A stretch of 64,000 nt of DNA from Lycium barbarum (GCF_019175385.1 NC_083344.1:63054782-63118781), one strand, 5' to 3'. Counted from the first letter of the stretch, positions 45,829 through 58,881 are shown. The notes: generated by a model from the sequence alone, not told the origin. A program made the numbers and translations.

Positions 45829-47047
45829 TGTCACGACCCAGCCCCATGGGCTGTGACTAGTGTCCTAATTGGACACCCAAACCCATTCGCTTACCAAATC
45901 GACATATCAAAGACTTATTCAGATTTAACATACGTTATTTTGCACAGATACTGAGAACAAACGTCATCTTAAGCGGTCACCTGTAACAAAAATATCATAC
46001 AAAAGTCGGCAGGCTGGCGGAATACACATCGCCCGAATACACATACATATAAAAACATATGGGCCGTTTCGGCCATAATAGCAAACGGAACAGCTTAAGG
46101 CATAAGTCACGGACATAATCGAACAAACACGACCCATGACAAACATATATGTCTACAGGCCTCTACAAACCATAACAGAAACATATGACAGGACAGGGTC
46201 CCGCCGTACCCCAAATAGTCGTATATACAGAAACATGTATAACAAAAGATATGTACCAAAAATATGAGCTTCGGATCAAAGGAGTACTCCAAATAGCAGA
46301 ATAAGGATCCTAAACTGGCGGGTCACCAGAACGAACGTCTGCACCTGCGGGCATGAAACGCAGCCCCCGAAGAAAGGGGGTAAGTACGAAATATGTACTG
46401 AGTATGTAAAGCATGAAATACAGTAATCCGAATCATAACTGAAGTGAGAAGTACGGAAAATGGATACAGAATTAGTATATCAAAACCTGTGCTGAAAACA
46501 TAATAATGTAAATAAAAATCATATATAGGGCTCAGGAACCTGGTCGCCACTCCGACGCTGGCGCCACAACACATCATACTCCAGAGGTTTCAAATCTCCG
46601 TACAATCCTCGAACATATCGTATCATCATAACGTATCACAACATCAAAACACATCATATGCCATATCACATCATAACGCCGTATATAAGCGGTACCCTGC
46701 CCTATGGCGAGGAACTCGGGAACCGTAACACATCATACTGCCGAACACAAAACCGACCCGGGACCCGGCGAATGATGTAATAGTAGTATGCACGAGCGGA
46801 GTAGTGAGGAAACCATATGCATATAAGTAAATAAATTCCAAGACTTGATGAATAAATATATATACCGATATCAGAAGGCTCAGAAACAAGTATCGGGTCA
46901 ATCGGAATTAGTATAAGAAAGTTGCGAGCTTTTGAAGTACAGAACCTTCTAAAAACATTTCGTAAGCCATATTTGGATATTCCGGTATCATTCATATTAG
47001 GAACCTTTCGAGTAACATTATGGATCAAACCAAATAGAGACTTTAAG
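45829..47047 (-). repeat. Element M 5' LTR, left portion
   Basis: It begins TGTCACGACCCAGCCCCATGG beside the PBS. The hairpin module is at 46344-46406. It is broken at TTAAG (47043-47047) by solo LTR H. Confidence 0.9.
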
Positions 47048-47629
47048 TGTCACGACCCGTCTAGGTGCCGTGACGAGTACCCGATACTTGTACCGAGCAC
47101 CCCTTGTCTATCGTTTTACCTTTACCTCTTAGCAAGCCATGTAAACAGAGCCATTTTTTTTTTTGAATATTAACATTAGTGGCGTCATTCTGAACATAGA
47201 CTAATAAACTTCGTTATCACTTATACATCAACATTAGCATGCCAAAACACCATATATCTAACTGTACTTAACTGGCTGTACATAACTGTCTACGAGCCTC
47301 TAGACGTAGTACACTTATACATAGAAAGGGCCGGGTGCTGCCGTGCCCGAATATACATACACAAAATAGTACCGCAGAAGTGAGGCTCCGGAACAACTGG
47401 AGCGCTGTCAACACTGCTGGTAAGGCTCCTAAGGATCAAATCCGCCTATCTGCTGACCTGCGCGGCATGAAACGCAGCGTCCACAAGAAGGGACGTCAGT
47501 ACGAATAGTGTACCGAGTATGTAAGGCATGAAAGATAACACTAGCAGTAACATAATGTATAATTAATAATGTCATGGAGTCATAGAATATAGAAGATAGA
47601 ACATATCTCATGTCATATATTACCATCTC

Positions 47630-47960
47630 GTATCATATCGTATTATATCTTATCTTGTCTTGTCGTAGTATATCACGTCATAGTATATCATGTCATAGAG
47701 TGTCAGGCTATAGTATATCATAACATAGTACCTCATATCGTAGCATGGCATGTTATAGCATGTCGTGTCATAGCATAGCGTGTCATAGCATGTCTTACCA
47801 TAGCATAGCATATCATAGCGTATCATAGCATAGCATAGCTTGTCATATCATGTCCTGTCGTAGCAGATCATAGCATATCATGTCATAGTATAGCTTACCA
47901 TAGCATATCTTATCATAGCATGTCTGGTCATGACATGGTAGGTCATATCATAGCGCCGAA
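47630..47960 (-). repeat. Degenerate ~10-bp array (CATAGCATGT) in solo LTR H
   Basis: About 330 bp are made of imperfect units such as CATAGCATRTC and TATCATGTCATAG. Other LTRs in the window show at most a few such units in the matching place (for example ATATCATATCATCATA near 27125). Confidence 0.8.
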
Positions 47961-48119
47961 CAATGCCGGCTCACCCACATAGCGCCGATATACACCGGCT
48001 CACCCATATATCCCGCGTCCGGGCACCACGCGTCCGGGATGATAAGCCAGCTGATCAGGTAGCAATGAAACATGTTTCCCTTCCCATTCCCCCATGTATC
48101 CCTTCCCCCCAACCCAGGT

Positions 48120-48270
48120 TCATATACATAGCTTGCTTACATATACATGTCTTATATACATTTACTTATCTTATATACATATATATCTTTTATATACTTA
48201 TACATATCTTATATACATATACATGTTTTATATATATATAGACGTCTTATATACATAGACATGTTTTCTA
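48120..48270 (-). repeat. ~20-bp AT-rich tandem array in solo LTR H
   Basis: Repeats of CTTATATACATATACATGT with variations occur, about seven units. It is low-complexity sequence in noncoding LTR. Confidence 0.75.
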
Positions 48271-50610
48271 TATGTATATATCCTATAAGCACATAAGGGA
48301 GCCCAAGGAAAAATCATATAGCCATCGGAGCAGCGTAAGGCCGGTGACCTCCGATTACATTATGGAATACTCGTGATCGCTCTTGTCTCACCTCGAAGGG
48401 ACGAATATTTTGAGGTGAGATGGTCAATGGAGAATAGTATTAAAGTAAACGTAGAATGAAATTGTGGGCATCATAGATGACAGTTCATAGACTTTGAAAT
48501 CTTTAGAAAATAAAGGCATAGCTAGGGAATATAAATAAGATTCAAAAATTAATTTATCATTTTCATATTTACATAAGATACTGAGCTTAGTTATCTTGGT
48601 CATAGAGTCGTTCCGGTAGTGCGTATCATAGGCATATCCTCTTATGTAATGTCATTGTTATCATTCTCGTCATGGAAGGGTCCTCGTTGGAGGAGTCATA
48701 GTACTTATCATTTGGTAACGAACTCGGGATCAAAAGTTCCCTTTGGATTCACTTCTAATAAGTCAAGCAACACTGTAAGGAAAAATCCGAGAGTAGCGGG
48801 CCCACCTCGGGCCGGATGGGGTGGCGTATGTTATTTACATATATTACGTGTCATGTCATTACTTGTGAGGGTTCTAGGGTAATCGGGTCCCACTCGTGCA
48901 AGTTCTAAGGGTTTAAGAGGTCTTTCCATCATTTGCACACTTTCTAGTTCAATTCTATTGAACAAAAAGTGGAAAACTTTAGGTGCGGATTCCGGGGGCT
49001 AGGGTTGTCCCCGAGGCTCGTACCCGACTTATTACATCTAAGACATGCCATAGAAAGAAGAGTGAAGCCTTACATACCTCTTTCCGCTCCTTTTGCTATT
49101 CCAAATTCACGTCGCAATCTCGTCAAAATCTGCAAATTGGTCATGTTTACCAAAACTCTTATTAGGGTACTTAGAGTTAGAATCTTAAGGAAACATTTGG
49201 CTACCGAAATTTCGGCAGCACTTCCCCTATAAATACTCCATCCCACCAAGTTCAACTTGGCTAATTTCAATCAACAACAATCCCGGGAATTCAAACCCGG
49301 CCAAAATATCAACCACAATTCCAACAACAACAATACTAACAACTTCCATATTCAATCAACTTACTACTTCTTCCTAACTTTAATGAAAACAATAACAACC
49401 TCATAATCTATATTCCAACAACATCATACTAACCACATTACCTTCCATGCATGCAAGAACATTACATTCAATTTACACAACTTCTAAAACAAACCTCCAC
49501 CTACTTCAACTTCACTAAGGTTCCTAGACATTCATTAACAACATAGAGTCCACAACATAACAACAAACAAAATACTAAATAAAATGGACTCATTCTCTTC
49601 CATTTTTTCACCATAACCACACGGCCAACACCAACATACACACTACAACTTCTCAAAATTCATTCAACTTCCATTTTCCACATATCATTCACAACAATAA
49701 CAACCAAACACTAATTAAAATAATTGAAGCATGACTCCTACACATATATACATACACACGGCCATGTACTATATTTCTCTCCTTCATGAATTTCATCCAT
49801 TTTAGCATACTACAACACATAAAAACCATATATAACACATAAAACAAGATCAAAACTCACCTTTCTTCTTTAACTTCTCACTTGACTACAACTTGACAAC
49901 TTGTATGATTTTGAATTTTTCTTGCTCCAACAACAACTCCACCTTGTTAATCACCCTTTACTTTATAGAAAATGATTTTTGAAGAATTTTTATCAATTTT
50001 CTTGTTGGTTTTTGATCTTGGCTGAAATGGCCTTCAAGTTTTTCTCCTTCTTTTCTTGTTCTTACTTTCTTGAAAATTCTAGAGTGTTTGATGAAAAAGA
50101 TGACTTGGTCATCTCTTTATTTACTCATTAACCTTGATGTGGGCTTAAGCCCACACCACATGGACGGCCAAACAAGGCCCAAACCTTAGCCCACTTATTT
50201 TTTTTTTATTTTTTGGGCCAACTCGGTTTGGTCCCGAGTTGGGCCTAGCCCACTGACCTTTCGACCTTAAAACGTCCATATCTCCTTGTACCGACGTCAC
50301 CTGGGGACCCACGACCTATGGTTGGAAATCTAATTCAATTGTCTACAACTTCTATTTCCTGGTACTTTTCCAAATTCCAAATTTATAATACCATTTTTGC
50401 CCCTAGAAGTCAGATCACCCGAAAACGTTTTCTTAAAATATTCGTTTGGAGGACTTCCACTTTGATTTGGCCCAAGGGTCCTTCTTGAGTTGTGTTTAAC
50501 TTCTCATATGTGATTCATATGAATTTTCAGATGTCCCAAAAAAATCTCGATGTGTGGGTCCCACCTCAGCAATTAATCTGACGTTCAAAAATACGGGATA
50601 TAACATTAAG

Positions 50611-52239
50611 ACCATATCTACGTATCAAAGTATTCATCAAAGACTTTAGTCATCTCGATTTTCTTTCGAATAACATTCGGAAACATAACAACTAGAATCT
50701 TCGAACATCATAAAATACGTATCAAGCCATATGGAATAGCTTATAGAAATCAAAGATGTTAGCCATCCTAGTGGCTCTAAGAATAGGATTTTCTTTAGAG
50801 GCATACATGTACGTTATTTGTTCATTTCATAAGGTCATACCAAAAGAAGGAAAGGTAGGCTTTACATACCTCGATCGCTCGCTAAACAAATCCCGACTCA
50901 GGTCTCTGGCTCCCTAATATCTACAATAACGTTATCAATTACCAAACATTAGCTACAAGTACTTAATAATCCAATTCTAACTAGTACGTGTCTACAAAAA
51001 TTTCGGCAGCATCTCCCCTGTAACTTCAACATCCCCGAGAATTTAACTTGGCCAAATTTATCAACAACCATACCAACAATAACAACAACCATACCAACAA
51101 CATCAACAATCAATTTAAATTGCATTCTAACATTAGTAACCTTCTCCTCTACGTAGCTTATCACATTCAATTCAACTACGTACATTCAAGCCAATATCAA
51201 CGCTCACATATTCATTTCTAATCCGAGATCATTCAAACACAATTCAAGAACATTTCAAACAATCTATACAATATTCAAACAATTCCACCAACACCATACT
51301 CCACCCGACATCCCCACAAATGCAACAAGACTACAACGTCGCATTTTCTTATTCCAAATTTAAAAACAACAACAACAATTTACACTTTAGCAACTTCACT
51401 TTCACCATTACATAAAACCATATTAAAATCACATAATTTCCTACAACAACCTACAATCAATTTCCATGCCAACTTGAACCATTAGTCTTTCATTGGCATC
51501 ATAGAGTTCACAACAACACAACTAACATACTACATAAAATTAATTCATCTTCCTCCACCCAACAACACCACACGGCCACACACACACAACACACCCACAC
51601 ACAACACATAACATTCCTATGATTTTCACTCAATTCTACTCACTACAACATATATAAATCTTCCATAACATGTGAAAGAATAGAAATTCTTACCTTTTCT
51701 TCAATTTTCCACTTGAATAGAATTTTTGCACTTGCCACAAAAGTAGTTTTCTTACTTCAATGATTATGCCACGTTAAAGAGGGTCTTGGAATTTGTAGGA
51801 ATTCAAAAAGAGATGAATATTTGGACCAAGGATGGAAGGCTTCAATTTTTTTTTCTTCTTTTCTTTGTTGGCCGAATGGCCTATTCTTTTTGCTCTCAAT
51901 CTCTTATCTTCTTGAATGTTCTAAAATGGGGGATAATAATAGTGTCCCTCTCTATTTATTTGGTCCATTTAATTTCACATGGGCCTTGGGCCATGCCCTA
52001 TGGCCGGCCACATCTTGGGCCCCCTTTTTTTTTTTTTTTGATTTTCCAAGCCCACTTACATATGGTTAATATTTTGTAATTCATGAAACCATTTTTCAAA
52101 TTTTCAATTTTTCCCTTGGCCTTCCTCCATATTTCCGCATCAATATTTTTCCATGAACAACTTATATATTAAATAGAATCAAAATATTGCCTTATCTCTT
52201 ACTAGTCACAATTATTTCAAATTTTCCGAATATGCAAAC
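50611..52239 (-). repeat. Element M 5' LTR, right portion
   Basis: It continues from 47047 after H, and matches 29215-30710 of the 3' LTR from 50996 on. The TATA-like box TCTATTTATTTGG (51951-51963) and a donor-like site (51693) mark the probable transcription start region. It stops at TTTTCCGAATATGCAAA; the final ATACGGGATATAACA is missing. Confidence 0.88.
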
Positions 52240-52808
52240 ATTTACAATATCATATTCATGTAGTCACATTCCATTAAGTCTCTTTTAAAAATCATTTTTG
52301 ACTATAAGGATGATTTGTATGTCTCTCTTTTTGAAAAGTTATTTTGAATGAAAATCACTTTTGAACCTATTGTTTGAAATATAAATTTTATTTAATATTC
52401 TTTAATGAATGAAAGGAAAAGTAATCTTTTCATGTTTATTGAACTCTAATTCATGTGTAAATAGTGGTTAATGTGTGTGAGGGGACAAACCCACATTAAA
52501 CCTAGATTGTAACAAACCCTATATATGTATAAGATATTATGAATGTTTTCCTCTATGAGAGATGCTTAATAATGATGGTTAAGTGTTGGTAATGACATTC
52601 TCCTTGATGAATTGGGACATGGAAATCTTTTGTAAAGAGGTTATAAGTTTTTAAAACATTGATTGAAATGAATTAATCTTTACGATATGGCACAATGAAT
52701 CTTAAGGTAAATTGATAGTGTGACATACCTTGAGACAAATTGTTAATCAGCTTCTATGCTATGAACTTTGTTGTTATGTTTGGCCTAGCTACTCGAGAGG
52801 AAGGGTAG
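52240..52808 (+). repeat. K-family LTR (Q), plus strand, left part
   Basis: From about 52310 it matches the reverse complement of 4110-4330 (TGTCTCTCTTTTTGAAAAGTTATTTT, GTGTGTGAGGGGACAAACCCACATT, CCTCTATGAGAGATG). It is broken by element P at GGTAG (52804-52808). The left junction with the M LTR at 52239/52240 is not a normal insertion boundary. No gene is seen. Confidence 0.7.
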
Positions 52809-55374
52809 TGTCACGACCCAATCGGAGGGCCGCGACGAGCACCCGGTGCTAGCCCACCCGGGCACCCCTTAGCGTACCTTTACACTTACATCTAGGTGAG
52901 CCTCCTATTAGAACATATAATTCTATTCATCCATCATGCTAGTCCCATTGGACAACAATACCTTTACATCATCATTGGCATTCACGCCATATCAATGTAC
53001 ATAAGCTGACAAGGCTAACCAAAAAAAGATATACAAAATATAGGTCGACAAGGCAAGACCTATCTAACCATATACACATGTCTACGACCCTCTAAGGAGA
53101 GTATATTATAACATATAGTCGGGACAGGATCCCGCCGTGCCCATAAATATGTACCCAAAAGAATCTATACCAAAAGCTGCAGCTCCGAATGAAATAGAGC
53201 TCCGCTATGTAGTCCCTAAATAATGAGGCTATAGATCAAGTCTGTCCCCCTGGCCACCTGCGGGCATGACGCAGCGTCCACAAACAAAAGGACGTCAGTA
53301 CGAAGAATGTACTGAGTATGTAAAGCATGATCAATATCAATATAGAAGCATAATAAGAAGCATAAGAAATAGCATAGGATGGGAGATATTAATATCATCA
53401 TCGTAAGCACTTACTTGCCTTTCATAGGGACTTTCCACTTCTAATGCATATTAGTGTACATATACGTATCCTTATTCATACTCAAATTTAAACCATATAC
53501 ATAACCATAACCTATACACAGCATTTACATAGCATACCCGACCACGAAGGTTCGGTGTTCCATACATACTTGGCAAACCAAGGCTCAAGGTTACATATAC
53601 CTGGCCCTACCAAGGCTTTAGGGTTACATCTACCTGGCCCTACCAAGGCTTCAGGGTTATCCATACCCTCTATAGAGGTGTGCGCGCGTTACGTAAATAG
53701 ATACATATACTACCCGGCCTCATAAGCTCGGGGTTCCATAACAGTCATACATAGATACACATACATAATAGCTCATAAGCATCTTACTATTCTCATCACT
53801 ATCATTATCATCATCGTTATCGTCATTGCCATTATCATCGTTATCACTATCATCGTCGTTCATTACATCTATCCTTATAGGATCCCTCGTCATATGAGGA
53901 TCTTAGCACAATCGTAATACATATCGAGAATCATAAGCTTAGTAGCTTTGAAGATAGAATCATTTGGAATACGTCATAGACTTATAGAAGATTTAGATGA
54001 TTGGCCAAAGAACCATGCCTTATGAAAGAAAGGTTAGCCTTACATACCTTTCCGTTCAACTATTCTATCACTTGCACGTGCTTCGTCAATGCTCATGTTT
54101 CTACCTTCATTAAAGTCATACTATCATTAGAAATAGATAACTAGCATACATGACTAAAGCTAGAGAAAATCGGACAGTATCTCCTTTGTTTATGCTACAT
54201 TCCTCCATAGCGTAAATCAACTCCCAAACGTCAACAATACATTCACAATATCATAACAATAGTCTTTATTCACCTACATTATCCTTACTTCTCCATACAT
54301 TTCAATTCATCCATATTCACGATCATATCACACAATTTCGTTCGCTCATTTACAAGGTCTATTCCATGTTCACAATATCATTTATAACATGATTTTAATC
54401 ATAATGTATCAAGAATTGTAACTCAATCCAAACATTTACTCAAAAGTGACACTATTCCCACATTCATGACCCATTTCCTATTTCCTCATATAATCCAAGT
54501 GTTTCAACTTTCAAGTACCTTAAACAGCAAGGAAATGTCATAAAACTTACCTTAGATGGTGTAGGGATGAACCTTGGGTGCAAACACTTCACTTAGGAAA
54601 AACCCTAGTTTCACCTTCACTTGGATTTCTTGTTTTGGATGAACTTTAATGGGTTTCTTACACTTGATTCACTTGGCTTGATGTAGATGATCACTAATAT
54701 CTCTTGAATTTGTGTGGGAGAAATGTTCTAGAGAGTTCTAGAGAGAAGGAGTGAAATGTGGAAATGAAATAATGAACTTGGTCCCCTTTTTAATAACCCA
54801 AAAATCTAATCTGTCGGGACATTATACGGTCCGTATAAGTGACCGTGAAATGGACCTTTCATCCACTCTTCTCTGTGACCATTATACGGTCCATTATACG
54901 GGTCGTATAAATTTATACGGTCCGTATAACTGATCGTATAATCCCACCAGTGGGTGATCTTCACTGTGACGGTTCTGCGGTCCATTATACGGTCCGTATA
55001 ACATTATATGGTCCGTATAATGAGTCGTATAACCCATCAGTCCACTGAACTTGTTCTCGCTACTTCGTTTGATCTCCAATACTTATGGGATCTTCTTAAC
55101 ACTTGTTTAACACTTCATTAACAATCTATGGGACGTTATAAGTCTTCCCCAAAACATCATTAAGCCGTCAACAACCTGTTACTCAAAATTCTCGTCCGAT
55201 ACCTATCGAATGCCTTGCCTTCTCTTGGCAACTTTCTTGTCCAACATCGGATGTCTTTGAAATCTTACTTAAGGTCATCAAATGTCATTATTTACTTATT
55301 GAAATACCATACAATTCATGCTCTTCATTAGCCCATTCACTGTGCATCAACGGGAAACTTTTCGAGGTGTAACA
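52809..55374 (-). repeat. Element P 3' LTR (2566 bp)
   Basis: TGTCACGACCCAATCGGAGG ... GAGGTGTAACA, beside the purine tract. It is shorter than the 5' LTR, mainly lacking about 40 bp of the GTATCC/ATCCAC repeats near 53460 and one CTGGCCCTACCAAGG unit. Hairpin module 53257-53320; donor-like sites near 54046 and 54551; palindrome array 54820-55040. Confidence 0.95.
54815..55045 (-). promoter_or_regulatory. Palindrome array in U3 of element P (3' LTR copy)
   Basis: About eight ATACGGTCCGTAT-type units occur, some extended to TTATACGG-T-CCGTATAA, with single GTCGTATAA half-sites. The AT-rich TATA-like stretch lies next to it at 54786-54800. The 5' LTR copy is at 62668-62900. Confidence 0.6.
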
Positions 55375-55412
55375 TTCTTCCCCCCTTAAGAACATTTGTC
55401 CTCGAATGTTAA
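55375..55412 (-). promoter_or_regulatory. Polypurine tract and palindrome of element P
   Basis: Minus strand: AACATTCG-AGGA-CAAATGTT, then CTTAAGGGGGGAAGAA, then the 3' LTR. One base in the second arm differs from the perfect palindrome of L. Confidence 0.9.
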
Positions 55413-55578
55413 GCACTCGGGGATTCTATGAAAATTTCGCCAGAGTTTCCCCTATAATGTGGCACTACCATCCTGTCACAACAACCCATAATAAAATTGC
55501 CTCACAGGGCCACAACATAAGAGCAATAGAATTTGGCCACACACGACCCAAATTTATAAAAAGGAAAACATACATACC

Positions 55579-56136
55579 TTATGATCTTGATGTCTCATCT
55601 TGGCCCTCTTTCGGGGGCTGAAATATGTATGGGTACTTAGATTTCATGATTTCTTCTGCTTCCCATGTCATCTCTTCTCGGTTATTATTTCTCCACGTGA
55701 CTTTAATTGAGGCCACTTCTTTGTTTCTAAGCCTCTGTACTTGCCTATCTAGTATGGCAATGGGTATTTCGTCATAAGTTAAACTTTCTGTCACTTGTAC
55801 ATCATTTACTGGCATGATTAAAGTAGGATCTCCAACACATTTACAAAGCATCGAGACATGGAAAACTGGATGGACTGACTTCAAATCCGGAGGTAGATCT
55901 AACTCATAGGCCACTTTGCCTACTTTGCGCACAATCTCATAAGGCCCAATGTACCGGGGACTAAGCTTCCCCCTTTTGCCAAATCTCATTACACCCTTCA
56001 TTGGTTACACTTTCAAGAATACCCAATCTTTCTCTTGGAACTCTAAGTCCCTTCGACGATTATCCGCATAGGACTTTTGACGACTTTGGGCTGCTAACAA
56101 CCGATCTTGTATGAGCTTAACCTTCTCCATGGCTTG
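55579..56136 (-). pseudogene. Integrase C-terminal part and chromodomain of element P
   Basis: Minus strand: a linker (KVKLIQDRLLAAQSRQKSYA), WVFLKV followed by an in-frame TAA at about 56006, MKGVMRFGKRGKLSPRYIGP, YEIVRKVGKVAYELDLP, VHPVFHVSMLCKC, then the chromodomain-like IAILDRQVQRLRNKEVASIK and EEMTWEAEEIMKSKYPYIF. It is in the same frame as the integrase core and is separated from it by TAG at 56137-56139, where L has CAG. Confidence 0.92.
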
Positions 56137-56898
56137 CTAGACCAAGTCTGGCCCTATCAATTTAGCCTCTCCTGTTTCAAACCACCCAATTGGGGATCTA
56201 CACTTTCGCCCATATAACGCTTCATACGGTGTCATGTGGATGCTAGAATGATAACTATTATTGTAAGAAAACTCAATGAGTTGTAAGTGATCATCCCAGT
56301 TACCTCCAAAATCTAACATACATGCCCGTAACTTATCCTCAAGAGTCTGAATGGTACGTTCAGCTTGTCCATCGGTCTGTGGATGAAATGCCGTGCTAAG
56401 GCTCATATGAGTCCCCAAACCTTCTTGGAAGGACTTCCAGAAATTAGCCGTAAACTGGGTTCCTCTGTCAGAGATAATAGATACTCGAACACCGTGAAGT
56501 CGCACTATCTCTTTAACATAGAGCCTTGCATAGTCTTCTGCCACATATGTCGTTCTGACTGGTAAGAAATGAGCTGAATTCGTGAGTCTATCCACAATCA
56601 CCCATATAGAATCATACTTACGTCGAGAACGGGGTAAGCCTGTAATGAAGTCCATGTTAATCACTTCCCACTTCCATGTTGGGATTTCTATAGCTTGCAA
56701 CAATCCGCCGGACTTTTGGTGCTTGATTTTTACTTGTTGACAGTTGGGACATTGAGCTACGAATTTCGCTATATCTTTCTTCATCCCATTCCACCAATAT
56801 ATTAATTTAAGATCATGATACATTTTCGTTACTCCGGGGTGGATAGAATAACGGGAACAATGAGCTTCTCTCAAAATTTGGTTGCGTAAACCTGTCAC
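56137..56898 (-). pseudogene. Integrase zinc domain and core of element P
   Basis: Minus strand: HCSRYSIHPGVTKMYHDL and CPNCQQVK (HHCC complete), [52 protein letters not shown] (D, D and E all present), [20 protein letters not shown] and GWFETGEAKLIGPDLV. This is the best-preserved integrase core in the window, bounded by nonsense codons on both sides in an otherwise open frame. Confidence 0.93.
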
Positions 56899-56925
56899 AT
56901 TAGGAACACATAATCTGCCTCGATA

Positions 56926-57906
56926 TCAGAGAACTCCGTCTCCTGCAATCTCAAATGACGACTCCTCTTTCTGAGGGAGTGTATCTCTGTAATGCATTAG
57001 CATGGGATCTTCATATTGTTGCTCTTTTACTTCCACTACTAGCGACGAGACTGCTGGATTCTGAATGGTAGTTCCCTTGCTACCTGAGTCCACTACTCGA
57101 ACTCCTATGCTAGCTAACTGCTGGAGCTCACGACTCATTTCTCTTTTCTCTGGTTGTACATCACACAAACTTCCCATAGATCTACGGCTGAGGGCGTCAG
57201 CTACAACATTTGCTTTTCCGGGGTGATATAAGATATCAACATCATAATCCTTTAGCAATTCCAACCATCGCCGTTGCAGCAAATTCAACTCTTTCTGCTT
57301 GAAGATATACTGAAGACTCTTATGATCTGTATAAATATCCTCATGGACACCATATAAATAATGTCTCCACATCTTTAACGCATGAATTACTGCAGCCAAT
57401 TCTAGATCGTGGGTTGGATAATTCTTCTCATGTTTCTGTAATTGCCTTGAAGTATACGCAATCACTTTACCATGTTGCATCAACACAAAGCCTAGCCCAA
57501 CGCCTGAAGCATCGCAATAAACGACATATCCTTCCAATCCATCTGGAAGTGTCAGGACTGGGGCAGAAGTCAATCTATCTTTCAACTCTTGGAAACTACG
57601 TTCACAAGCATCTGTCCATTGAAACCTTGCTGATTTCTGGGTCAACTTTGTGAGTGGTGCAGAAATAGAAGAAAAACCGTCAACAAATCTCCTGTAATAA
57701 CCTGCTAAGCCCAGAAAACTACAAACCTCCGTAGGATTCGTGGGTCTTGGCCTGGTCTTCACGACCTCAATCGTTTGGCTATCTACCCGAATACCTTCGG
57801 CTGAAACAATATGCCCCAGAAATGTCACTGAGTTCAACCAGAACTCACACTTAGAAATTTTTGCAAACAACTCCCGAGTCTGAAGAACTTTGAGGACAAC
57901 ACGCAA
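56926..57906 (-). pseudogene. RT end and RNase H of element P
   Basis: Minus strand: [83 protein letters not shown] and [10 protein letters not shown], so all RNase H acidic residues are present. It ends at a TGA near 56926 where element L has a CGA codon in GILRCQ. A frameshift near 57905-57930 separates it from the RT core. Confidence 0.93.
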
Positions 57907-58173
57907 ATGTTCCGCATGTTTTAGCCTCGGATCTAGAATACACTAAGAAGTCATCGATGAATACAATCACAAACAGATCTAGGAAGGGCCTGAACACATT
58001 GATCATCAAATCCATAAATACTGTCGGTGCATTAGTTAGCCCAAATGACATTACCCGGAACTCAAAATGGTCATATCTTGTTCTAAAGGCTGTCTTAGGG
58101 ATATCTTTCTTCCTAAGTCACACTTGATGATACCCGAACCTCAAGTCAATATTTGAAAAACATTTGGCACCTC
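57851..58173 (-). pseudogene. RT core of element P
   Basis: Minus strand: [40 protein letters not shown] (catalytic FIDD). A frameshift follows just after YSRSEA. On the N-terminal side the fingers region (58174-58647) ends at a 4-base insertion near 58185-58192, where GACTTATT is followed by an extra TTAT. It is non-functional as it stands. Confidence 0.88.
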
Positions 58174-58881
58174 TTAATTGATCAAATAAAATAAGTCATC
58201 GAACCTCGAAAGAGGATATTTGTTCTTAATCGTCACCTTGTTCAATTGCCGGTAGTCAATGCACATTCTCAAGGAGCCATCTTTCTTTTGGACAAACAAT
58301 ACGGGTGCTCCCCACGGGGATGAACTAGACCTAATAAAGCCTTTCTCAAGCAAGTCTTTCAATTGCTCTTTCAACGCTTTCAATTCTGCGGGTGCCATTC
58401 TATAAGGAGGAATATATGTAGGCTTAGTGTGTGGCAATACATCAATAGCAAAATCAATCTCCCGCTCAGGAGGGAGGCCTGGAAGCTCTTCCGCGAACAC
58501 ATCCAGAAATTCATTCACCACGGGAACTGACTGAAGTGTTGGCGATTCAGCTTCTACATCTTGAACCCGAACTAGATGATAAATACATCCCTTCGTGATC
58601 ATTTTCCTTGCCTTTAGATAGGAAACAAACCTACCTTTTGGTGACACAGTATTCCCTTTCCATTCTAAAACTGGTTATTCCAGAAATTTGAAACGAAGCA
58701 TTTTCATTCTACAATCAACATTGGCATAGCAAGAAGCCAACCAATCCATGCCCATAATAACATCAAAATCCACCATTTTTAACTCATGCAAGTTAATCAT
58801 GGTACGACGATCACAAATCACAATTACATAATTTCTATATACTCGGCTAGCTATTACCGATTCACCAACGGGTGTGGACAC
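58174..58881 (-). pseudogene. Protease end and RT N-terminal part of element P
   Basis: Minus strand, one frame: [36 protein letters not shown], a TAA at 58675-58677, then [80 protein letters not shown] and [20 protein letters not shown]. This retains the RT N-terminal stretch deleted in L. A 3-residue ALK duplication is seen in the [10 protein letters not shown] motif compared with M. Confidence 0.9.

Larger units (their letters stand above)
47048..50605 (-). mobile_element. Solo LTR H (3558 bp), minus strand, with target duplication
   Basis: TGTCACGACCCGTCTAGG ... ATACGGGATATAACA is flanked by the perfect TTAAG duplication (47043-47047 and 50606-50610). It has no interior. It includes the hairpin module (47457-47521), two low-complexity arrays, a CGCGTCCGGG pair near 48006-48030 that echoes the repeats in LTRs A and B, a GAG|GTATGT donor-like site at 49071-49081 and a TATA-like box near 50120. 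Confidence 0.94.
45639..51693 (-). other. Candidate leader intron of element M (holds solo LTR H)
   Basis: On the minus strand a donor-like AAAAG|GTAAGAATTT lies at 51693-51694 and an acceptor-like TATGTTTACAG ends at 45639, two bases before gag ATG. A second donor-like GAG|GTATGTAAAGCC is near 50868. Without H (47048-50605 plus one duplication) the interval would be about 2.5 kb. There is no transcript evidence. Confidence 0.4.
25338..52239 (-). mobile_element. Element M: Ty3/gypsy chromovirus, minus strand, with nested insertions
   Basis: Right to left on the plus strand: 5' LTR (45829-52239, holding solo LTR H), PBS (45813-45824), gag, protease, RT, RNase H and integrase (45636 down to 41414), element L, the rest of integrase with chromodomain (31488 down to 30831), purine tract, and 3' LTR (30726 down to 25338, holding fragment N and a sequence gap). 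Removing L and one CATAC restores a continuous integrase frame across the junction. The right LTR lacks its last ~13 bases and no target duplication is found, so that end was lost. Confidence 0.85.
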
